IMG/VR virus record: IMGVR_UViG_3300029267_004887
Coordinates: 62,001-126,000 of that record
Origin: a virus
DNA length: 64,000 nt
Direction: 5' to 3' (one strand)
The notes beneath the pieces are model-generated. The model did no database searches. It was not told the origin of the DNA and saw nothing but the letters and a program-made list of their open reading frames with translations. Both the position numbers and the translations under genes were made by a program. Below, piece after piece: positions 8,042-16,842 of the stretch; the first letter of the stretch is position 1, and each line of letters starts with the position of its first letter.

Positions 8042-8980
8042 ATGAGTTATTTATTTCAAAGATTTTTTGGAAACATGCTCAAGTACGGCTTGGAATATTT
8101 TGGGTTGTACTATTCTGTTTACGATGGGACTTGCACGAACAACGAAGATCCCGAGGAGCAAGGACGTATCCAGGTGAGGGTGCCAAACGTAGCTGGGAAT
8201 GCTCCCATTGGTTCGTGGGCGTGGCCTAGTTTGCCCATGGGTGGTAGAGATAAGGGGACGTTTTGGGTACCTGATATTGGAGATCCCGTAAGTGTGACGT
8301 TTAGGAACGGCAATCCATCTTACCCTCGATATTCAGGTGGGTATTGGCCCAAGGTTGACGGTAGTGATAATTTTGTGCCCGAGGGAGCTTACACCGATGG
8401 GAAGCCTACTCGGCGTATTTTCAAAACAGCGGCTGGGCATGAGTTCACGTTAGACGACAATCCGGATGATCTGACGGTTAAGTTGATCTGGGTAGATAAG
8501 AGTGATCCAAACTCTCCAAAATACACGTTCTTAGCATTTACAAATGAAGGTGGAGTTCAGATTGCAACTCATGTTGGATCCTTTTTGGAATTGCGAACTA
8601 CCGAGGGGGAAGAGGCGAACATTCTAACAGACAAGCATGGCAATTCTTTTATCCAGGATGCTGACGGTGTGCAGATAGTGGATCAAAGTGGGAATGCTAT
8701 GACGTTGGCAGAGGGGGTTGTTCAAATAATTGGTACGGATTCGTTTATCGTAAATGCCCAAGGTATTAACTTAAAAACAGGAGGGGTTGAGATAGGAGAT
8801 GTAGCGACAGACAGTGCGGTAAAGGGGACGTCATTCATGGCATGGTGGAACAGTACGTTTGTTCCCTGGTTGAATACTCATACTCATCCAACAGGGGTTG
8901 GTCCTAGTGGTCCACCAGCTGCTCCTCATACTGCACCTTCTGATCAGGTAGTACTGACAGACAAGCTGAAGATGCAATGA
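8042..8980 (+). CDS. Baseplate spike protein (gp5/gpV/VgrG-type)
   Basis: 312 residues. Residues 25-115 form an OB-fold spike domain (YYSVYDGTCTNNEDPEEQGR, then WAWPSLPMGG and FWVPDIGDPVSVTFRNGNPS), followed by a beta-repeat region (about 140-255) of short 'D.....D..G..I.......' units that would build the triangular needle. The C-terminal part has 'TSFMAWWNSTFVPWLNTHTHP.G', a common end of phage spike proteins. The spike punctures the outer membrane. No lysozyme domain is inserted, unlike T4 gp5. The stop overlaps the next gene by ATGA. Confidence 0.75.
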   Translation: MSYLFQRFFGNMLKYGLEYFGLYYSVYDGTCTNNEDPEEQGRIQVRVPNVAGNAPIGSWAWPSLPMGGRDKGTFWVPDIGDPVSVTFRNGNPSYPRYSGGYWPKVDGSDNFVPEGAYTDGKPTRRIFKTAAGHEFTLDDNPDDLTVKLIWVDKSDPNSPKYTFLAFTNEGGVQIATHVGSFLELRTTEGEEANILTDKHGNSFIQDADGVQIVDQSGNAMTLAEGVVQIIGTDSFIVNAQGINLKTGGVEIGDVATDSAVKGTSFMAWWNSTFVPWLNTHTHPTGVGPSGPPAAPHTAPSDQVVLTDKLKMQ

Positions 8981-9348
8981 GCAAATGTGCATTTACAGAA
9001 ATAGAATTTCCATCAGTGAGTCTTCCTGGGTTACCGGCGTTGCCGAGCCCACCGAGCCCACCGAGCCCACCGAGTTTGCCGAGCCCACCGAGTTTTGCGG
9101 TACCAGGGGCAACAGTAGCTCCATCGTTTCCATCAGTGAGTTTACCTGGGTTACCGGCATTGCCGAGCGCTCCGAGTTTGCCAAGTGCTCCGAGTTTGCC
9201 GAGCCCACCGAGTTTTGCGATACCAGGGGCGACAGCGGCTCCATCGTTTCCATCAGTGAGTCTCCCTGGGTTACCGGCGTTGCCGAGCCCACCGAGCCTA
9301 CCGAGCCCACCGGAAGCACCTGCTCTTCCGACGTGCCCATTGGATTGA
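8977..9348 (+). CDS. Proline/serine-rich repeat protein next to the spike
   Basis: 123 residues, translationally coupled to the spike gene (ATGA). After a short head (MSKCAFTEIE) it consists of three imperfect copies of a unit of about 40 residues: FPSVSLPGLPALPS, then PSxPS runs, then 'SFAVPGATVAPS'. It ends in CPLD, with cysteines only near both termini. DNA is equally repetitive, which opens shadow ORFs in two other frames. The ATGA coupling and position support this frame. It might cap or extend the spike or coat the hub (inference from position only). Confidence 0.6.
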   Translation: MSKCAFTEIEFPSVSLPGLPALPSPPSPPSPPSLPSPPSFAVPGATVAPSFPSVSLPGLPALPSAPSLPSAPSLPSPPSFAIPGATAAPSFPSVSLPGLPALPSPPSLPSPPEAPALPTCPLD

Positions 9349-9352
9349 TGTC

Positions 9353-9853
9353 ATGCCATTGAATGTTGCAACATTGGCCAAGGGTTTGGCGGGGGTATTC
9401 AAGGATCAGCCGGACAATGGTGCGTTGGCAGCTTCCAAGATTGCTCAGGAGTACGATACGTATTGCAAAGAGGCAATGGCAGGGGCGGCATTGCCGATAT
9501 TTACCACGACAGAGAAGACGAGGATGGAGGGTATTTTGGCGGGGGCATTGTCATCGTCGAACGGCCAGGCTGCGATGGTAGCTCAAGCCTTTTCTGCGGC
9601 GATACAATCGTACTGGCTGATGCCTCCTGTACAGTTTTCTGGTGGTCCAATAATGGGTATGGTTACTGTGATGCCTGGGGCAGCGGCGGTAATACCTGCG
9701 ATCACAGCTGGTCTATCCAATGTTCAAAACATGGAGGACAGTATTGGGCAGATAATAGCTTCGGCTTTGGATGCAGCGACGAAGACGGTATTGGTGACAT
9801 TCACTACGCCTCCTCCTCCTGCTGGTCCACCACCACCTGCAAAGGTGACCTAG
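9353..9853 (+). CDS. Baseplate-associated virion protein, family not recognised
   Basis: 166 residues, mostly Ala-rich and helical up to about 150, with a Pro-rich C-terminal tail (TTPPPPAGPPPP). Residues 60-130 include 'ILAGALSS.......AFSAAIQSYW' and 'PPVQFSGG..MG.VTVMPGAAAV', the latter resembling small structural proteins encoded between spike and gp25 in large phages. It starts 4 bases after the proline-rich gene and is followed by the gp25 gene, so a hub or baseplate part is likely. No enzyme motif is visible. Confidence 0.6.
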   Translation: MPLNVATLAKGLAGVFKDQPDNGALAASKIAQEYDTYCKEAMAGAALPIFTTTEKTRMEGILAGALSSSNGQAAMVAQAFSAAIQSYWLMPPVQFSGGPIMGMVTVMPGAAAVIPAITAGLSNVQNMEDSIGQIIASALDAATKTVLVTFTTPPPPAGPPPPAKVT

Positions 9854-9862
9854 GAGGGAACG

Positions 9863-10228
9863 ATGTCGATTTCTGGAGTAGTAGGAGTTTCGTGGCCTTG
9901 GAAGGTTTTTCCAACGTTTATTGAGGGTTCTGATGTAATGGATCAGGCGATAACGGATATTATTTTCACTGCGCTTGGAGAGCGAAAGATGAATTTGTCT
10001 TTCGGAAGCGAGGTGATGAAGCTTGTTTTTGAGAATAAGGGTATTTTGTTGCAGTCATTGGCCAAGCGTGAAATATCGATTGCTTTGAAGCAACATTTAC
10101 CAGTTGTCAAGGTACTAAACATTGACGTCGAGGAAAGCGAAAAGGATACTGATCCTGTGACCATAACAGTGACATATGAATATAAAGGGGCGATTAGCTC
10201 GACGTCTATCTCGGCACCAGCGTTGTAA
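9863..10228 (+). CDS. Baseplate wedge protein gp25-like (GPW/gp25 family)
   Basis: 121 residues with a strong ribosome site (TAGGAGGGAACG). Residues 33-60 (IIFTALGERKMNLSFGSEVM) carry the 'l.T..GeR.m...fGs....lvFe' signature of gp25/gpW-type lysozyme-like wedge proteins. In contractile systems this small protein joins the wedge to the first sheath ring (family knowledge). The following large gene encodes the gp6/J wedge partner, the expected neighbour. Confidence 0.8.
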   Translation: MSISGVVGVSWPWKVFPTFIEGSDVMDQAITDIIFTALGERKMNLSFGSEVMKLVFENKGILLQSLAKREISIALKQHLPVVKVLNIDVEESEKDTDPVTITVTYEYKGAISSTSISAPAL

Positions 10229-10239
10229 AAGGATAGGAC

Positions 10240-12975
10240 ATGATATTAGCAGTACCAGAGTATACGACGGCACCGACAGGATCGGAGCAATGGGACAGGT
10301 ATTATGATCTCACCTTAGACAAGCTCTATATTCAGACTGTTGTTACGACAGATCCGTCTTATCCGAATTGGGTAGAGATGGCAGAAGGTGCGGCTGTTCG
10401 AGACGATATGAGGAGAGAGATAACGCTGACTCGGTCGTTGTATTCAGCCAAAGATTACCAGACGTTTTTAGACGAGATTGTTGCGTACATCAGGGAGCGA
10501 TGGGGGGATAGTTTTAACGATTTCATGTCGAGTGAACCGGCTATGATGATAGCTGAGTATGTTGCAGCGGCTTTTGACCAGTTGAGTTGGTACATGGATC
10601 GGGAGGTTGACGACTGGTACATGGAGTTGGCCAGGGTGAGTGGAAATATTGCTCGGCTGGCTCGATACCTTGGATACAAGCCACCACCTTCTGTTTCTGC
10701 ATCTGTGGATGTGGTTTTTACTTTGTCGAGTGCACCAACAGGGGGATATTCGTTTGATGTGCCTATCAAGGCTGAGCATCAAGTCAAGGGTCCGAACGAT
10801 CTGATTTTCGAGTTGGCTACAGAGCAGGTAATACCCGCTGGGGATACGACCAAAACGATAGGGATGTTTCAGGGGCAGACGTTCACGGAGGTCTTTGTTT
10901 CAGACGGTACGCCAAATCAGGTATACGAGTTATCGCTGGTTCCCGATGGTCAGTATCTTGCTCAGTTCAAGACGTATTTGACTGTGGATTTGGTTGAGTG
11001 GTCTGAGGTGGATTTTCTACCTTATTCCGATGACGAGTCGTATGAGATACTTTATTTGACATCTCCTCCTCAAATTCGGTTTGGCAACGGCGTGGTAGGC
11101 AAGATGCCTCCATCCGGGGTTGAAATCCGAGTGAGCTACGTTGCTACCAGGGGAAATGATGGAGCATTGGCGACATCTGGGACAGTAACAGAGAACATCA
11201 CGCCAGTGATCGTAAACTATCAACAGATACCTGTGACTGTAACCAATCCTGATCCAGCGTCTGGTGGAGCCCCACCGGCAACGGACGAAGAAATCAAGGC
11301 AGAGGCCCCAAGGTACTTCCTGGCGGCTGAGAGGCTGGTTACCGAGGGGGACTATCAAACCCTAGCTGGGCAGTTTACGTCTGTCTCCGGGGCTGTGGCT
11401 AAGGCCAACGCGTTGATTATCCGTGGTGTGAGCCAGGATTTGGAGATGCAGACGTTGATGGATGCCATTACGGCGGACAGAACGACGTTGAGCGGGTATC
11501 TTACCGGCATTCGGACAAACCAGGATGACATCAAGGCGATCACGGGCGATGTAGCGACAGCGGATACTATCCGGAATCAAACTGATGCGGCCAACACGGC
11601 AAACACCAACATCCGGACGACGACAGATCTCATAGATACAGAGGTGACAACGGTAGAGGGTAATATCGACGATTGTGATGATCATATAGATCAGGCAAAA
11701 ACCCAGCTGGAGTTCATGTCGTATCAGGAGATTGTTGGTCAGGGTGATGGAGTAACGGTTGGTCCTTTTACCAAGACGTTGGCGATGAAACCGATCAGGG
11801 AAGGTTCCTTGACGGTTTTTGCTTTGGATTTGAATGCGTCCAAATCTGCGACGGATGGAGACTGTGATACGACGCCTGGCAGGTTGATAGCTACAGCTGC
11901 TCCGGTATTTGCAAGTACCGATGTAGGTAAAATGATTCGGATTGGTGGAGAATATCGGCAGATTCTGAAGTATGTCAGTACCACCACTATTGAGTACAGT
12001 GGTCCACGGATTTACGGTACGTCGTTATTGGTAGATGTGTACGGAGCGGCTATCGTCGGTTATTCGGATACAGCGACACCGACTGGGGCGATTAGCGGAA
12101 CTGGAATAACGGGTTCGATCACCTGGGCAACGGGTGGAATTTCAGTGACATTCACCAATGCACCTGAAGGAATATCAGGCAAATATGGTGTCTCGATTAT
12201 TACGACATACCAGTATCAGGCAACGAGTATTCAAAGCATACTGGATGACGCTTTGGTTGATTCAGCAACTGCCAAGACAAACGTAGGTAATTTCTCTACA
12301 CATGGTGACACGATTGATGGTTACGCCACGGCTTCTGATGGATATATGACCAAGATTGATTCAGATTGTGACGACATAGACACCGAGGCTACATCGACCC
12401 AGACATTGTCTGACGATGCAGGTGGAGTACCTACCCAGATGCAGAATGATATAGATGAGTTGGAAACCTATATCGACACGATTTATTCTGGAGATTGCAA
12501 GGCGAATGTTGTGCGGGTGTCGTGTCTAGCGTTGGATGCCAACGGGTTTTATACAGCACCAACGTTGGCTTTGAAGCAAGATTTGAAAACCTACTTGGAC
12601 GAGCGGAAGATCCGGTCGGTTCAGAACAGTGTGGTGAGTGGAGATTATTACTTGGTAAAGGTTAAGCTCGACATCAAAATCAAGCTGGAGCCTTTGTTCA
12701 TTTTTCAAACGGTTAGAGCGTTGGTGTTGGCGGCTATCGATACGATGTTCAAGGGTCGGGATTACGAGCAGCCTTTGTTGAGGAGTGAGTATTATGATGC
12801 TGTCGATGGGATAGATGGGGTGGCATACAGCAACAATACGATTGAGGATACTGCTTATAATAACCCAGCGAACACAGGTACTCCTCCGAGTGTTGACAGC
12901 AATGGTAATCTGTTCGTTGGTGAGCATGAAGTTGTGACAAAATGGTCTGTAACTGTCACACAGATTGAGGAGTAA
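10240..12975 (+). CDS. Baseplate wedge protein gp6/J-like with large central insertion
   Basis: 911 residues, well above a typical gpJ. Residues 60-160 (SLYSAKDYQTFLDEIVAYIR ... YLGYKPP) and 280-390 (IRFGNGVVGKMPP, TEGDYQTLAGQFTSVSGAVA) are the J/gp6 core. The core resumes near residue 755 (ANVVRVSCLALDANG ... DLKTYLDERKIRSV). Between about 395 and 752 lies an insertion: one Thr/Asp-rich helical stretch (405-490), a beta domain (495-660) and a second similar helical stretch (665-745), as if a helical stalk carries a head. Wedges ring the hub and trigger sheath contraction. The insert may reach toward fibres (inference). Confidence 0.75.
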   Translation: MILAVPEYTTAPTGSEQWDRYYDLTLDKLYIQTVVTTDPSYPNWVEMAEGAAVRDDMRREITLTRSLYSAKDYQTFLDEIVAYIRERWGDSFNDFMSSEPAMMIAEYVAAAFDQLSWYMDREVDDWYMELARVSGNIARLARYLGYKPPPSVSASVDVVFTLSSAPTGGYSFDVPIKAEHQVKGPNDLIFELATEQVIPAGDTTKTIGMFQGQTFTEVFVSDGTPNQVYELSLVPDGQYLAQFKTYLTVDLVEWSEVDFLPYSDDESYEILYLTSPPQIRFGNGVVGKMPPSGVEIRVSYVATRGNDGALATSGTVTENITPVIVNYQQIPVTVTNPDPASGGAPPATDEEIKAEAPRYFLAAERLVTEGDYQTLAGQFTSVSGAVAKANALIIRGVSQDLEMQTLMDAITADRTTLSGYLTGIRTNQDDIKAITGDVATADTIRNQTDAANTANTNIRTTTDLIDTEVTTVEGNIDDCDDHIDQAKTQLEFMSYQEIVGQGDGVTVGPFTKTLAMKPIREGSLTVFALDLNASKSATDGDCDTTPGRLIATAAPVFASTDVGKMIRIGGEYRQILKYVSTTTIEYSGPRIYGTSLLVDVYGAAIVGYSDTATPTGAISGTGITGSITWATGGISVTFTNAPEGISGKYGVSIITTYQYQATSIQSILDDALVDSATAKTNVGNFSTHGDTIDGYATASDGYMTKIDSDCDDIDTEATSTQTLSDDAGGVPTQMQNDIDELETYIDTIYSGDCKANVVRVSCLALDANGFYTAPTLALKQDLKTYLDERKIRSVQNSVVSGDYYLVKVKLDIKIKLEPLFIFQTVRALVLAAIDTMFKGRDYEQPLLRSEYYDAVDGIDGVAYSNNTIEDTAYNNPANTGTPPSVDSNGNLFVGEHEVVTKWSVTVTQIEE

Positions 12976-12978
12976 AAA

Positions 12979-13782
12979 ATGCCGAGTACAAGCAGGATGC
13001 TTTGGGAATATCCGACAGAGGAACAAAAAGACTGGTGGGCTATTTTCGTAGCTTTGATAAATCAGCAGGATTCGGACGTATGGGCATCGATTGAGAATGC
13101 ATACCTTGTGCTGTCTGGAGGTGGGAGTGTTTCTTTGGATGCTTCTGCTAATACTTTGACGTGGACTGAGAATTTGTATGTGAAAAGCACACTTTCGGGT
13201 GGCAGGGTGAGGATTTTGGCGTCGAGTGTTACGTTGAATGATGGGGAGACGGCGTATATCGATATTACTCGTCCTCTGTCCAGCAATTACGATGCTGTCT
13301 TGCAAACCACTTCTACCCCCATGACGGGGACCAACCAACGGAACAGTGTATTGGTTGCGATCAGGGAGGGCTCTCAACTCATCATGCGTCCGTGGCAAGG
13401 TCCTCCGACGGGTATATTCGATGATACCCTGAGCACGGGTGTGGTGGCGTCTGGAGGGGGTGAGTGGGTCAGAGAGATAGATGTTCATACGATTTTGAAA
13501 GGCGAGGTGCAAGCGATAGAATTATCGAGTGCGGTACCGGCATCTGATGATACGGCTATTTATGTGTATGACGACGATCCATCGGGGACGGGGGAGTTGC
13601 TGTACAGCAGCACGGGGATCGATGTGACAACAGCTCCGTTTTACGAGCGCAGTGTGTTTTTTATCGAGCTTATCAACAGGGGGAGTTTGTGGGTCAAAGT
13701 TGTCAATTCGTCAGCATCGAGTGACACTTACAGTTTTCGGATTAGGGTGAGAGATAGTAACGAGGAAACATTCGGGGAGTGA
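12979..13782 (+). CDS. Baseplate/fibre-proximal virion protein
   Basis: 267 residues, 3 bases after the J-like gene. The N-terminus (EYPTEEQKDWWAIFVALINQ QDSDVW) is helical and resembles the start of proteins that attach to baseplate wedges. The rest is beta-rich, with 'GGGSVSLDASANTLTWTE' at about 50, a common phage fibre-base element. No catalytic motif is visible. Its place between the J-like and gpI-like genes supports a baseplate accessory or fibre-adaptor role. Confidence 0.55.
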   Translation: MPSTSRMLWEYPTEEQKDWWAIFVALINQQDSDVWASIENAYLVLSGGGSVSLDASANTLTWTENLYVKSTLSGGRVRILASSVTLNDGETAYIDITRPLSSNYDAVLQTTSTPMTGTNQRNSVLVAIREGSQLIMRPWQGPPTGIFDDTLSTGVVASGGGEWVREIDVHTILKGEVQAIELSSAVPASDDTAIYVYDDDPSGTGELLYSSTGIDVTTAPFYERSVFFIELINRGSLWVKVVNSSASSDTYSFRIRVRDSNEETFGE

Positions 13783-13787
13783 GATAA

Positions 13788-14264
13788 ATGAGTGGGTTTG
13801 GAAAAGATAAGTTTGGAGTAGATCCTTTTGGTCATGCTGATTGGGCTTATCAGGTATTGTGGGAGGAGTTGCCCGAAGAGAAGAAGCAGGAAGATCTGGA
13901 TGCAGGGGGATGGTACGAGAAGTTCGTAAAATGTATGATACCTCCTATAAATAGTCTGAAATTTTTGGTTTACAAGTCTCATGATTACGTCATCGATCCA
14001 AGGACAGCACGAAAAGATTTATTGCGTTATATTGCTGGCAACTTTGGAATAATCCCTGATCTGGACGAGCCGGAAGAATATCAGCGGATGAAGATTGAAA
14101 TTGCTGGACGATGGCGTTTAATAAAGGGCACGACGGATGCTTACAAGGTGTTGTGTGCTATTCACGGGTTTGATGTGGAGGTGTATGACATTTGGACGAA
14201 TGGAACAATTTACACAACATCTGAGCCAAATGTGAGCGAAGAAACAATCGCTACTATTCCGTAG
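13788..14264 (+). CDS. Tail protein I-like (P2 gpI family) baseplate protein
   Basis: 158 residues. A helical N-half is followed by 'ARKDLLRYIAGNFGIIPD' near 75 and 'GRWRLIKGTTDAYKVLCAIHG' near 120-140, matching the gpI family ending in which a 'kGT..a...l...G' helix precedes a strand. gpI links the wedge to the tail fibre. The following gene encodes the first repeat-bearing fibre protein, as expected. Confidence 0.65.
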   Translation: MSGFGKDKFGVDPFGHADWAYQVLWEELPEEKKQEDLDAGGWYEKFVKCMIPPINSLKFLVYKSHDYVIDPRTARKDLLRYIAGNFGIIPDLDEPEEYQRMKIEIAGRWRLIKGTTDAYKVLCAIHGFDVEVYDIWTNGTIYTTSEPNVSEETIATIP

Positions 14265-14273
14265 GAGAATAAT

Positions 14274-15917
14274 ATGTCAACTCTTTCAACTTTTCGTATC
14301 AACCAGCCTCCAGGTACTCCGTATGCAGAGTGGGATCGTGCGAGGCGAGACATTGATCTGTATTCGGTCGCGAGTGAAAAAGTTGAATGCGAAGCTTTGA
14401 ACAAGGCTGAGACGACCTACTTGTGGGAGATGGTCAGTATGCCGTTCGGTGCGTCTGTTACGATTAACAACGACACGACTCATACTTGCGATTTTGAGAT
14501 AAACACAAGAGGGAGTTATCTGATCAGGTTGACGGTGAATGAAGGGACTATTTCAGAGTCTAGGACGACATGGTTCTTTGGAGTACCTTTAGAAAAAACC
14601 GGATATTGTTTACCTGCATTGAACGAAGTAAAACATGATAATTCGCAATTTCCTTACGATGGTGCCAGGGGTAGCGAAGAGAAGATGAATGTTTTTTTTC
14701 AGAAAGTTGATGACGTCTCTACTGGCACAGATGAAGATGCGATTCACGACAATGTGAATGGTGAGATAAATGCGATTACTGAAAAGGCGACACCCGTCAG
14801 TGCAGATCTGGTTTTAATCGAAGACAGCGCAGCGGCAAATGCCAAGAAGAAGGTACAGGTTGGAAATCTTTTAGGTACAGATGCAGATGCTATCCACGAC
14901 AACGTTGATGGTGAGATAAACGCAGTTGCAGAAAAAGCAATACCCGTCAGTGCAGATCTGGTTTTAATCGAGGATAGTGCTGCTTCGAATGCCAAGAAGA
15001 AGGTACAGGTTGGAAACCTTCCGAGTACAGACACAGATGCTATCCACGACAACGTTGATGGTGAGATAAACGCAGTTGCAGAAAAAGCAATACCCGTCAG
15101 TGCAGATCTGGTTTTAATCGAGGATAGTGCTGCTTCGAATGCCAAGAAGAAGGTACAGGTTGGAAACCTTTTAGGTACAGACGCAGATGCGATTCATGAC
15201 AACGTCGCTGGTGAAATAAATGCGATAGCGGCGAAAGCGACACCTGTAAACGCAGACTTGATGATTATCGAAGATAGTGCGGATTCGAACAATAAGAAGA
15301 AAATAGAGTTGGGGAATCTTCCTGAGCAATTTGTTAATGCTGGTAAGACTGTTTTTGGCGGAAATATAGATGTTTCTGCGGTGACGCTTCAGGCAGTGCT
15401 CGACGAATACGATAGGGAAGCTACCACGAAAACATGGCCTGGTGTTTTCGTTAACAGTTTAAAAAAGATCGATAACGTCAGAGGCCAAGCTCAGGATATT
15501 TTCAGTTGCACTCTTTTTGGAATAGTTCCGAATAGTTCTTCGTCAACTCATCTTTCTCCCGAGGGGACGCAATATGATGGTGGTTTTGTGATGCCACGGG
15601 GTTGTCTTTTGTCGGGGACAGCGAGAATAAATGCGATTCAGTCTGGTGAGACATATAGTGAGCCCAAAATAAAGGTGTGGGATATTAGTTTCACATTCTA
15701 TAACGATCAGGGGCACATAGTGATGCTGGAAACAAAGGTCACAACTGTTTGTCAAGAAGGGGAGACTCTTACAAAGGATTGGCATATTCTTTTTGAAACA
15801 GATGACGATTATGAAACGTTCACGATTATAGGAAGAACGCATACATTAGCCGCCGATAAGGTAGTAGGTTTCCAGGGTGCTTTTCGTGCTCAATTGTTAA
15901 ATGCGTCCTATCTGTAA
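14274..15917 (+). CDS. Tail fibre protein with four 50-residue repeats
   Basis: 547 residues. After an Ig-like N-terminal domain (about 30-110, 'YLWEMVSMP.G' to 'SYLIRLTVNEG') come four repeats starting with DAIHDNV and containing a 'PVSADLVLIEDS' core and 'KKKVQVGNL', placed exactly 150 bases apart (14736, 14886, 15036, 15186). The C-terminal 180 residues form a separate beta domain with 'GTQYDGGFVMPRGCLLSG'. The same repeat builds the larger fibre at 17978. Such repeats form trimeric shafts (inference). The tip domain probably contacts another fibre or a receptor. Confidence 0.7.
   Translation: MSTLSTFRINQPPGTPYAEWDRARRDIDLYSVASEKVECEALNKAETTYLWEMVSMPFGASVTINNDTTHTCDFEINTRGSYLIRLTVNEGTISESRTTWFFGVPLEKTGYCLPALNEVKHDNSQFPYDGARGSEEKMNVFFQKVDDVSTGTDEDAIHDNVNGEINAITEKATPVSADLVLIEDSAAANAKKKVQVGNLLGTDADAIHDNVDGEINAVAEKAIPVSADLVLIEDSAASNAKKKVQVGNLPSTDTDAIHDNVDGEINAVAEKAIPVSADLVLIEDSAASNAKKKVQVGNLLGTDADAIHDNVAGEINAIAAKATPVNADLMIIEDSADSNNKKKIELGNLPEQFVNAGKTVFGGNIDVSAVTLQAVLDEYDREATTKTWPGVFVNSLKKIDNVRGQAQDIFSCTLFGIVPNSSSSTHLSPEGTQYDGGFVMPRGCLLSGTARINAIQSGETYSEPKIKVWDISFTFYNDQGHIVMLETKVTTVCQEGETLTKDWHILFETDDDYETFTIIGRTHTLAADKVVGFQGAFRAQLLNASYL
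14736..15322 (+). repeat. Four tandem 150-bp coding repeats in fibre gene
   Basis: Units begin at 14736, 14886, 15036 and 15186. The second and third are identical at the DNA level over roughly their first 135 bases and diverge only in the last few codons, which points to a recent duplication or gene conversion. The first and fourth are more diverged. Confidence 0.85.
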
Positions 15918-15928
15918 GGAGACTTCTG

Positions 15929-16831
15929 ATGCAGGATAAAAGCGTTTTTGAATATGTAACAACCAGGGCTATTCAAACTACTAATGGTTTTTCACAAAGT
16001 TCAAAGTTAGACATGGACGTGTGGGGAGATCCGCTCAGTGGGTTGTTCAGTCCAGGAGTTGTCAGGGCATCGGTTCGTGTTTTGGCCAACAACCCAGACG
16101 ATTTGGATGATTCATATTGTTGGCAATTGGAGTCAGTATATGATTGGGGCAAACCAAAAGAGGATTGGACAGCTCGAAATAATTTCGATCAAATAGGAGC
16201 AACAAACGTTACCCTGATCTCAGGACCAGCTACTCCGGTGTGCGAAGCTTCGTTCAAGCAGGGCGTTGGTAATAATGATTTGTATTTGGAGTACAGGGGG
16301 GAAACAGGTAAAACTTACGATTGGCATTGGGAAATCAGGCTGACGATGTTCTGTTCGATTAAAGAAGGTAGAGGCTATCCACCTCGTTTGACAGTGCAAA
16401 TTAGTTCAGGGATGGAACCTGCTGAATCGTGGTGCGGCATGACAGAGGGTATTCACACGGTGGTACCATCTGGTTATGAGATTAACAATTATTCGCCTTT
16501 GTATAGTACATATAGGAAGAACAAAGAGCATTTTTCAATTTATGATACGACTAATACAAGCTATCTTTATCTTGATGCGATTGCGAGATATGCTACTTCA
16601 GCTAACTATACTTATTCTAGTAAATTTCAATTTTATTGGGGGATGAGAAGCACCTCGACCGCAGTTACGACGACTACCGCTTCTTCGGGTGCTCCTCCAA
16701 CGGGAATAAATGGATTACTTCGTGATACCATGTTGGATAGAACGGTTGTGATAGGCTCCGGTCCCACTGAAGTAACATTTCAATGGGAAAGGTTCAGCGG
16801 TGATCCAGCAGGTTTGTGGGGAAACTACTAA
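15929..16831 (+). CDS. Fibre-region virion protein, unknown
   Basis: 300 residues with an AAGGAGAC ribosome site. It is beta-rich and aromatic (YCWQLESVYDWGKPKEDW, TYDWHWEIRLTMFC) with scattered cysteines and a Thr/Ser-rich linker near 240 (STAVTTTTASSGAPP). No repeats and no catalytic pattern are visible. Tryptophan- and tyrosine-rich beta proteins in fibre clusters often bind sugars, but no known carbohydrate-binding family is identified. It ends 11 bases before the sulfotransferase-like gene. Confidence 0.55.
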   Translation: MQDKSVFEYVTTRAIQTTNGFSQSSKLDMDVWGDPLSGLFSPGVVRASVRVLANNPDDLDDSYCWQLESVYDWGKPKEDWTARNNFDQIGATNVTLISGPATPVCEASFKQGVGNNDLYLEYRGETGKTYDWHWEIRLTMFCSIKEGRGYPPRLTVQISSGMEPAESWCGMTEGIHTVVPSGYEINNYSPLYSTYRKNKEHFSIYDTTNTSYLYLDAIARYATSANYTYSSKFQFYWGMRSTSTAVTTTTASSGAPPTGINGLLRDTMLDRTVVIGSGPTEVTFQWERFSGDPAGLWGNY

Positions 16832-16842
16832 GGAGAGAAAAG

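Noticed and set aside
8985-9362. Second + frame ORF and a minus-strand ORF through the proline-rich gene
   Set aside because: Both arise from the low-complexity DNA. The frame at 8977 is ATGA-coupled to the spike gene and has the proper end before the next gene.
9463-9924. 153-residue + frame ORF overlapping the baseplate protein at 9353
   Set aside because: It lies in another frame of a convincing gene, has odd composition (Trp/Cys/Gly) and no ribosome site.
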